From NCBI RefSeq assembly GCF_954871325.1, contig NC_088775.1, positions 69,789,561-69,853,560 of the forward strand: 64,000 nucleotides of DNA, given 5' to 3'. The notes beneath the pieces were generated by a model, which saw nothing but the letters and a program-made list of their open reading frames with translations, made no database searches and was not told the origin of the DNA. The position numbers and the translations under genes were made by a program. Positions 57,991-64,000 of the stretch are shown here, in pieces. The DNA comes from Gordionus sp. m RMFG-2023. Taxonomy: Eukaryota > Nematomorpha > Gordioida > Chordodea > Parachordodidae. Each line of letters begins with the position of its first letter. Positions within the stretch are counted from its first letter, which is position 1.

Positions 57991-59671
57991 TCTATGGGCG
58001 AGTGCAAAAAAATCCACGAACTCCGACGCTAATGAAAGTGAAAAATCCTGGACCGGGAGTTGGGCTTGAAATGGTGACCTCTACGAGCCTGCTAATGATA
58101 TAATATCCGATAAATTTTCCATAAAAAGGATTTAATTACTGAACTCGAAATTTTTCCAAAAATAGATTAGGATGGGATTACAAAGAGTTTGAAATCGGGT
58201 TCTAAATATTCCTTTGAACCTAGCTTACAGTTACAGGGTTGGGCTGAAGCTAAGAAGCTGAATATTTACAAAGCTGTTCTATTCGAGGAATACCTGCGTA
58301 AAATTGATTAAAATATAGGTCCTTTTATATCTCCGGGTATACCTTTTTCATATTTTGTGTTTATAAATTTATATATTGTGGCGAAAAACAAATATTTCTT
58401 TTAATTTATCATCCGTAATAAACATTGAAAATTTTGTGTATTTATTATTTATATTGAACGGAAGTTTCGGATCGGCTGGATTTTATAACAATTCTGATAG
58501 CTCTTTATCACGGGGTAGGGTAGAAGTAATAATTTTATTTAAATCGTGGGAGAATTGCCCCCCCCCCCTCCATTATTTTTTTTAAAAATCAATTCATTGA
58601 ATATAAAATTATTCTTCGTTGTTATTTTTTATTTGATTCAATGCTAAAGAATAATAAAATCATAAAACTTATATTTCAATGAGCAGGTGTTTTCTAAGAA
58701 TATATTATCAGATAAATAGATTAAACACCTTAAGTGTGCAAAGCAAAAATCTTTATTAAAATTAGCATTTTTAAAAATTTGTGAAATAAATAAATATTAT
58801 AAATTCATGTTGTTGTTGTTATATGACGTGCCTCATAAATTAAATGATTTTAGTAGACCGGTTAAAATGTATATGCTTGGGATGAAGTTATAATGGGGAT
58901 TAGCTGCACGCGTTAAGCTTAGAGAGTACTCTCATATAGGAGTCTTAACTCATAACATTAATGGTTAGAGCGTCCTATAAAATCTTGACGGGTACAAACA
59001 TTTTTTAGAAGTATTAAGTCAAAATATAACGATAACTGACGGTTATCCTGTTGGGTTCAAGTTTAGTTTCCTATTAAAAATTGCTAAACATTTTCAGTTT
59101 CAATAATACAATAATTCGATAATAATACTGTTTCGCTTAAAATATTATCTTAGAACAACACGGTAGGTAATATGTTTATGAATTATAACTAAAATAAGAT
59201 AAGGCATTTTGACATAGACAACAAAAATCTACGTTCTGAAATTTTTTAAATATAATTTGTTTATTTGCATTAATTTCTGTGAAATATATTTATTAAATAC
59301 TGAAAATAAAAAATATTTTTTTTACATAATTATTATTTTTTGGTGATTTTTTCTATCTCTTCTTTTGTTCTTCTATATATATCTGTAATAAAAAAAATGT
59401 TTAAAATGAATTAAGATTTATTCGAACAATTTTTATATCTGATTAAGATTACAGTGGACGCAGATTGGGAGAAGGAAGGAGGGAAGGGGGGGGGGAGTGT
59501 TTTCCAAAATTTTGCTTTATTTTCTTTCAAATTGATATCCCCCTTTTCTATAATATCACAAAAATACTACTTACATTTAAAAAGGTCGTAAAAAAATCCT
59601 AAAAATCTAAGAATAAAATGGCATATTTATTATTTCAATCGTTCACATAAAAATTGTTATAAATAATACAA
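57991..59671. other. Non-coding region
   Basis: No gene or element end recognised. Homopolymer runs of C (58558) and G (59487) stand out. The frame 58376-58585 does not resemble any protein I know. Confidence 0.35.
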
Positions 59672-60379
59672 ATTATGGCTGTGCCAATTCATATATTTTT
59701 CACCGATCCGCAGAAATTGGTTCAAAACCGATCTGATACCGATCCGATCCTGATTTTTCACCACCCCCCGAACCAAATGTAATTAATAATCAATATTTTT
59801 TATGCAAAAAATCGAATTATGCATTTAATTTAATTTTTTTATTTCTACAATTAAGATTATAATTTAAAAAAAATTATATTATATAGATAAAAAAACATAT
59901 TTAATAATATATCTATTTTATGTTGTATGAATTATAAAATTGTAATATTTAATATATATAATTATAATATATTAGATTTAAATAAAAGAGCCTCTAGATT
60001 TTCTGGCAATAAGATTCTACGATGTGGACTATCTATATCCACTGCCGTACTGAAGGCAGACATAGAAGGGACAGTTGTTGCAGGAGGCGCTAAAATTTTA
60101 CATGCAAGTTTTGACATAATTGGAATCAATATCAATGTTATTCGAGTTATCTATATAGATAACACAAATATAAAATTAGCATTGATAAAATAGTGGGTTT
60201 CATAGAAACCCAATCTTTTGTTGATTTTGAAAAATAATCAGTTGCAAAATTATCTTTGTCCTTTGTAAAATATTTCCATAATTCTAATACCATATTTAAA
60301 AAAATGCTTTTAAAGTATAAATAATAAAATTGACATTGATTTAAAATAAATAAAACTTTGGGTGTTCCTTTCTATTTTT

Positions 60380-62349
60380 CAGAGTTGTTAAAAGATACTT
60401 TTTAAATGGATCTAGATACATAGTCTAAAAATTTATCTAGATACAAATACAGCTTCTAAAAAGTTATCTTGATACAGATACAATTTAAAATGTATATAGG
60501 TACAGATACATTTTTTATTATACTCTTAGATAAGGTTTGAATAAACCTAAATTAGGATTTTATTGTGAAAATTCATGAAATGATATAAAAAATTTATTGA
60601 CTTGATATCACATTTATCAAAATATAACTAAAATAATGATTTTTAGATATTACTATAATATATGATTAATATAAATAATTATTATATATCATTATAAAAT
60701 AATATAATATATGATTAAATGATTATAAATAATTATTAGATTTCAGTAATAAAATATTTTCAAAATTTTGGTTTAAGACATCCTCGTTTATCTGTAAAGA
60801 CATTTTTAGCTATATTAAAAAGTCTTTCAACAGGGGCGCTGGAAGGGATTGTGGTATTATATTTAATGAATAACATTTTTATATCAGGATATTGTTTAAA
60901 AATACTAAAATCTCGGCATTCATTTTGAAAAAACTATTTAAAATTTGTTGATTATCAGAATTTAAATCATATCTCCTGCTGTGGGATACTGAAAAAAATC
61001 GGATAATTATTGGTTTTTTTCACAGGTTAATTTGCCCTCATTTGAAGACTTTGATAATCTCAACTAATCTTTGTATTGTTTTTTTAATTAAAATTTTCAT
61101 CCATTTGCAACCATGTCCAATCTAGTTTAAAAAAAAAGGATGAAGCATAGTTGCCAAAATATTTTCATCTTCAAAAATTGTCCCAATAAACCTAGAATTA
61201 TTAAATACTAATTAATTTATTATTAATTTACCTATCTTCAATTCCTTTAAGTAAGGCATTTAAGAGTGGTAAACAAAATTTCAGATTCATTTGTTTAAAA
61301 TTTTTCAATTTAATAATGAGCTGGGAAATATGTTTACCGATGATAGGCACTCCAACAATCTGCTGTTGTGCATATTAACGATGGTTCTATTAGACTTTTA
61401 ATGATTTCTTTCTTTTCATTCTCCCATCTTTGGGAAATTCTAGCAGCCACTGTCTGTCTGCAAATTATATTTTTTTGTGGAGCTAATGTTTTGATCATTT
61501 TTATAAATGATGGATTTGCAACAATTGGAAATAGCTGAATGCTATCTATAATAAATCAGATATTTAATCATCTAAAATGGTTTGGGTTAAAGTCTGAGGT
61601 CTCTTGAAAAAAAATCAATGGACGATAATCATAGTCCAATATTTTCTTAATAGATTTTTTCTCCTTCTCCTTTTTTATTTGGATTAAGAGTGTTTGATGT
61701 TTTCTCTTAAAATTTAAAATTGTAAACATTTATTTAGTATCTATACCCTTAAATGTTTTACAATGTTGCAAGTTGAGGTAATGCTAACTGAAATTTTCAT
61801 GTTTTTTGGACATGGCAAACATTTTACTAACAGAGATTTGTTTTCTTTATTTTGAGATATTATTTTAAAATATGGTCTATAAATTGGCCATGAAATGTCG
61901 TCATTTTTGTCATCAATTTTAATCTTAAAAATTAATATAATAGAATAAAATACCAATTCCATTGCAATTAAAAATGGCAAATTCCTTGAGATGGATTGTA
62001 ATATCAGAATTTACTTGTTATTGATAACTGGTACATAATATTTAATTAATATTTTTATATTCTTTTTTATATATAAGTCTTAATATTTTACATATATATA
62101 TATAAATTTTTAATATATATTAATATTAATTTATATGCTCATATGAAATAAAATAAATTTTACACCAAGTATTTTTATTTATAATATAAAAAAGCGTTAA
62201 ATAAAAGTATATCAAAATGTATCTTTTAAAAAATATCTAAAAACAGATACAGATACCTCTAAAATAATATCTAGATACAGATACTTTAATCAAAAATCTA
62301 TCTAGATACAGATACCACATTTTTATATCTAGATACTTTAACAACTCTG
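60380..62349 (-). mobile_element. hAT-H transposon, TSD CTATTTTT
   Basis: The left end CAGAGTTGTTAAAAGATAC and reversed right end CAGAGTTGTTAAAGTATC are flanked by perfect 8-bp repeats CTATTTTT (60372-60379 and 62350-62357). Subterminal regions carry many TCTAGATAC/GTATCTAGA repeats. The 1.97-kb element encodes a decayed minus-strand BED-hAT transposase. A 161-bp MITE of this family lies at 16696-16856 and an end fragment at 30320-30545. Confidence 0.93.
60760..61980 (-). pseudogene. hAT-H transposase, decayed
   Basis: On the minus strand the N-terminal part (61980-61741) has a BED finger: ISWPIYRPYFKIISQNKENK, then C-x2-C in VKCLPCPKN and TSTCNIVKHL, where a second His is expected just after. 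The middle (61700-60900) is a string of short open pieces with stops. The C-terminus at about 60850-60765 reads TIPSSAPVERLFNIAKNVFT and DKRGCLKPKF, the dimerisation motif shared with hAT-E (SSAPVERLFS). Length from finger to end is about 1.2 kb, short for an intact gene (usually over 1.6 kb). Confidence 0.78.
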
Positions 62350-62649
62350 CTATTTTTTATAAAAAAACTTTTAAATCCTATAAATCTATTTAAAAAAATA
62401 AATAAAATTTAGGGGGTGTTGTGCATTTGCATTGTTTAAGGAAAAATTATTTAGAAAATATTATAATGTAAAATAAATATACATACAAAAAAAGAATCGG
62501 ATTTTTACAGGTATCGGCCAGATTGGATATTTTTGGAAAACGCTAAATATCGGTGCCGATCCGATCCGATATTTAATATCGGCACAATTATACCAAAAAT
62601 ATTATAAATCGGGGAAAGGCGAAAATTATTTATTTGATGTTTGAATCGC

Positions 62650-63780
62650 AATTTAAAATCCGAATCAGCCTAAGACGTGTTGTGGTAGTTTTATTATGCT
62701 TATAACTAGCTTCTGTTTATTAACTAAACTAATTTATGAATTAGGAAGTACTAATCAGGGATTAATTGCGCACCCAGACATTCAGTGTCTATATCATTTC
62801 CGTTTTAGCATGATACCAATCTTGGCAATTTTTTATAATTTTTTTAATAATGCGTTTTTCGTTGGTTGAAACACTACTTATAAATACACATTAATTATAG
62901 ATAAAAGCTTCAGATTTTATGCTTCCAGAAGTTTGGCACACATAACTTTCATAGTATGATATCATAATTGGCTTATAAATCGATTACTTTTTGAGGGTGA
63001 CAAAATTGATTGAAGAATTAACATGGCACTATATTAACGCAAATATATAGACTATTCTCTGTCCTAGCATGATGCCAATTCTTTCCAATAATTTTCTTTT
63101 TAACCCACATACCAAATAGACTAAAGCAATAAGATGTACAAATTAAGCATAACGATGGCTTGGTATAAGTTTCAGAATCAGTGTTTCTAAAAACTTAACT
63201 CACTTCACGCTTAAAGCGTGATGTCATCGTTTTATTTTGTTTCTAACTCAGTTTCATTCAGTAAATATAAACGAAAGCCCGATATAGTTTTCATTTTCAC
63301 TTCTAGCATGCTAATTTTTTACTTATTTTTCTAATAATCTTTTTTTCTTTATACTGTCTATCAACCAGATTATAATAATATACAGTCAATCCTCTTCTTC
63401 ATCATCATTTTAATTCTAAGACTAGTGGAGGTTAAAACGAGTCTGATTCTTCCCTCGGCTTTGGGCCATAACAACAATTTTTTTTGTTCAACCTTGCGGA
63501 TTTGAGAAATTCAAGTTAGTCTTGGCCTTCGCGTCACCTCGAGGTCAAGAACTTACCATCTTTCCAACAAAAGAGCTAGGCCCATCTTCTTTCCTAGGGT
63601 TTCATTGGTCATACGATCCAGCTTGGCCTACCCTAGGTTCCATCAGATCATTCGAATTTCGCATCCAACATCATCTTCTCTATAAATAATTTCAGCCGCT
63701 TTTTAATTTATAATCTAAAGGTTGGTCAAAATTTTGTTAATAATAATTTTTCCATATATATTATACTGGTTAAAGACCTC
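62650..63780. repeat. Diverged ~245-bp tandem repeat, second locus
   Basis: Blocks near 62805 (AGCATGATACCAATCTTGGC), 63067 (AGCATGATGCCAATTCTTTC) and 63305 (AGCATGCTAATTTTTTACTT, then CTTTATACTGTCTATCAACC) are about 240-260 bp apart. The order parallels the repeats at 51.87-52.4 kb. A later block, GGTCAAAATTTTGTTAATA near 63723, matches 52265. The distance between the last two is ~280 bp greater here because of the segment at 63390-63670. Confidence 0.5.
63390..63670. other. G+C-richer inserted segment, unidentified
   Basis: The sequence between about 63390 and 63670 is clearly richer in G+C than its surroundings and has no counterpart in the parallel repeat at 52.2 kb, so it looks like an insertion of ~280 bp. 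One plus-strand frame stays open for about 65 codons (FASPRGQELTIFPTKELGPS, then SFLGFHWSYDPAW) with no protein family I recognise. It could be a SINE, a retrocopy fragment, or a captured exon. Confidence 0.35.
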
Positions 63781-64000
63781 ATAAGCACAAATAAAATACT
63801 AATGGCATACATTTTAGAATTAATGCTTCCAATTGTTCAGTCTTTATGATATAAAAAAGATATAAATGCAAAATAAAAATAACCACGAGAAAATGCCTAA
63901 TCAGAGCCCTCCCCCCATCTTGAATAACTGTTGGATATGTCCAACTAGATTTTACAAAATTCCTGAAGATGCAAAATTGATGCATTATTAAGTAAATATT
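63781..64000. other. End of window, nothing recognised
   Basis: A+T-rich sequence continuing past the window edge. A minus-strand frame (63779-63985) is open but without family resemblance. Confidence 0.3.

Larger units (their letters stand above)
59680..62586. mobile_element. hAT-G element hosting hAT-H
   Basis: The left end TGTGCCAATTCATATATTT and reversed right end TGTGCCGATATTAAATATCG share the terminus and subterminal CGATCCGATCC blocks (59700-59755; 62555-62580). Flanks are ATTATGGC (59672-59679) and ATTATACC (62587-62594), 6/8 matching. Without the nested hAT-H it is about 0.93 kb. Its only longer frame (59927-60193) contains LRCGLSISTAVLKADIEGTV, which I do not recognise. It is a non-autonomous hAT older than hAT-H. 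Confidence 0.7.

Noticed and set aside
59927-60193. An 88-codon gene in hAT-G
   Set aside because: The first third is A+T noise and the rest has no recognisable family. It lies in a non-autonomous element, so I did not call it a gene.

Overview
The window is very A+T-rich eukaryotic DNA built almost entirely from transposable elements. I find no convincing intact host gene, rRNA, tRNA gene or CRISPR array. The element set points to an animal: a Ty3/gypsy element whose pol resembles the metazoan Mag/K02A2.6-type group, two FLYWCH-MULE transposons, at least eight hAT lineages with BED-finger transposases, and the 3' end of a LINE with a restriction-like endonuclease. The transposase genes carry very short introns (about 42-51 bp). 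The species cannot be named from this sequence; an arthropod with an A+T-rich genome is a guess only.

Layout. 1-4.3 kb: old inverted-repeat and hAT-derived MITE remnants. 4.3-11.0 kb: a Ty3/gypsy element with two LTRs and a 5-bp target duplication (TSD). 11.0-13.5 kb: A+T-rich DNA including one copy of a 285-bp repeat. 13.5-19.7 kb: hAT-A (8-bp TSD), with hAT-B inserted in it and a 161-bp MITE inserted in hAT-B. 19.7-57.6 kb: a nested block bounded by inverted tracts of short GCGAA-containing repeats. The second copy of the 285-bp repeat is split exactly at these two ends, so the 37.6 kb between them behaves as one insertion that later collected others.

Inside the block, MULE-1 (20.4-31.6 kb, 9-bp TSD) sits within the left GCGAA tract and contains a MITE and a 4.4-kb foldback element. 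Then come hAT-D (32.0-33.4 kb), MULE-2 (34.7-36.3 kb, the best candidate for the founder's own transposase) and hAT-F (37.2-48.2 kb, with terminal inverted repeats near 2.8-3.1 kb and hAT-C inserted in its gene). A second hAT-A copy (to 51.7 kb), a LINE fragment (53.0-54.4 kb), a tRNA-derived SINE-like sequence (55.0 kb) and hAT-E (55.6-56.8 kb) follow. From 57.6 kb to the end: decayed repeats, hAT-G (59.7-62.6 kb) with hAT-H inserted in it, and a diverged tandem repeat broken by a G+C-richer segment.

Most transposase genes are broken, so the window records successive insertions whose relative order can be read from nesting and TSDs. The most unusual items are the GCGAA-bounded block, the large palindromic hAT-F, the foldback element, hAT-A's shared sense/antisense organisation, and the gypsy element's membrane-segment Gag and long tRNA-complementary primer site.
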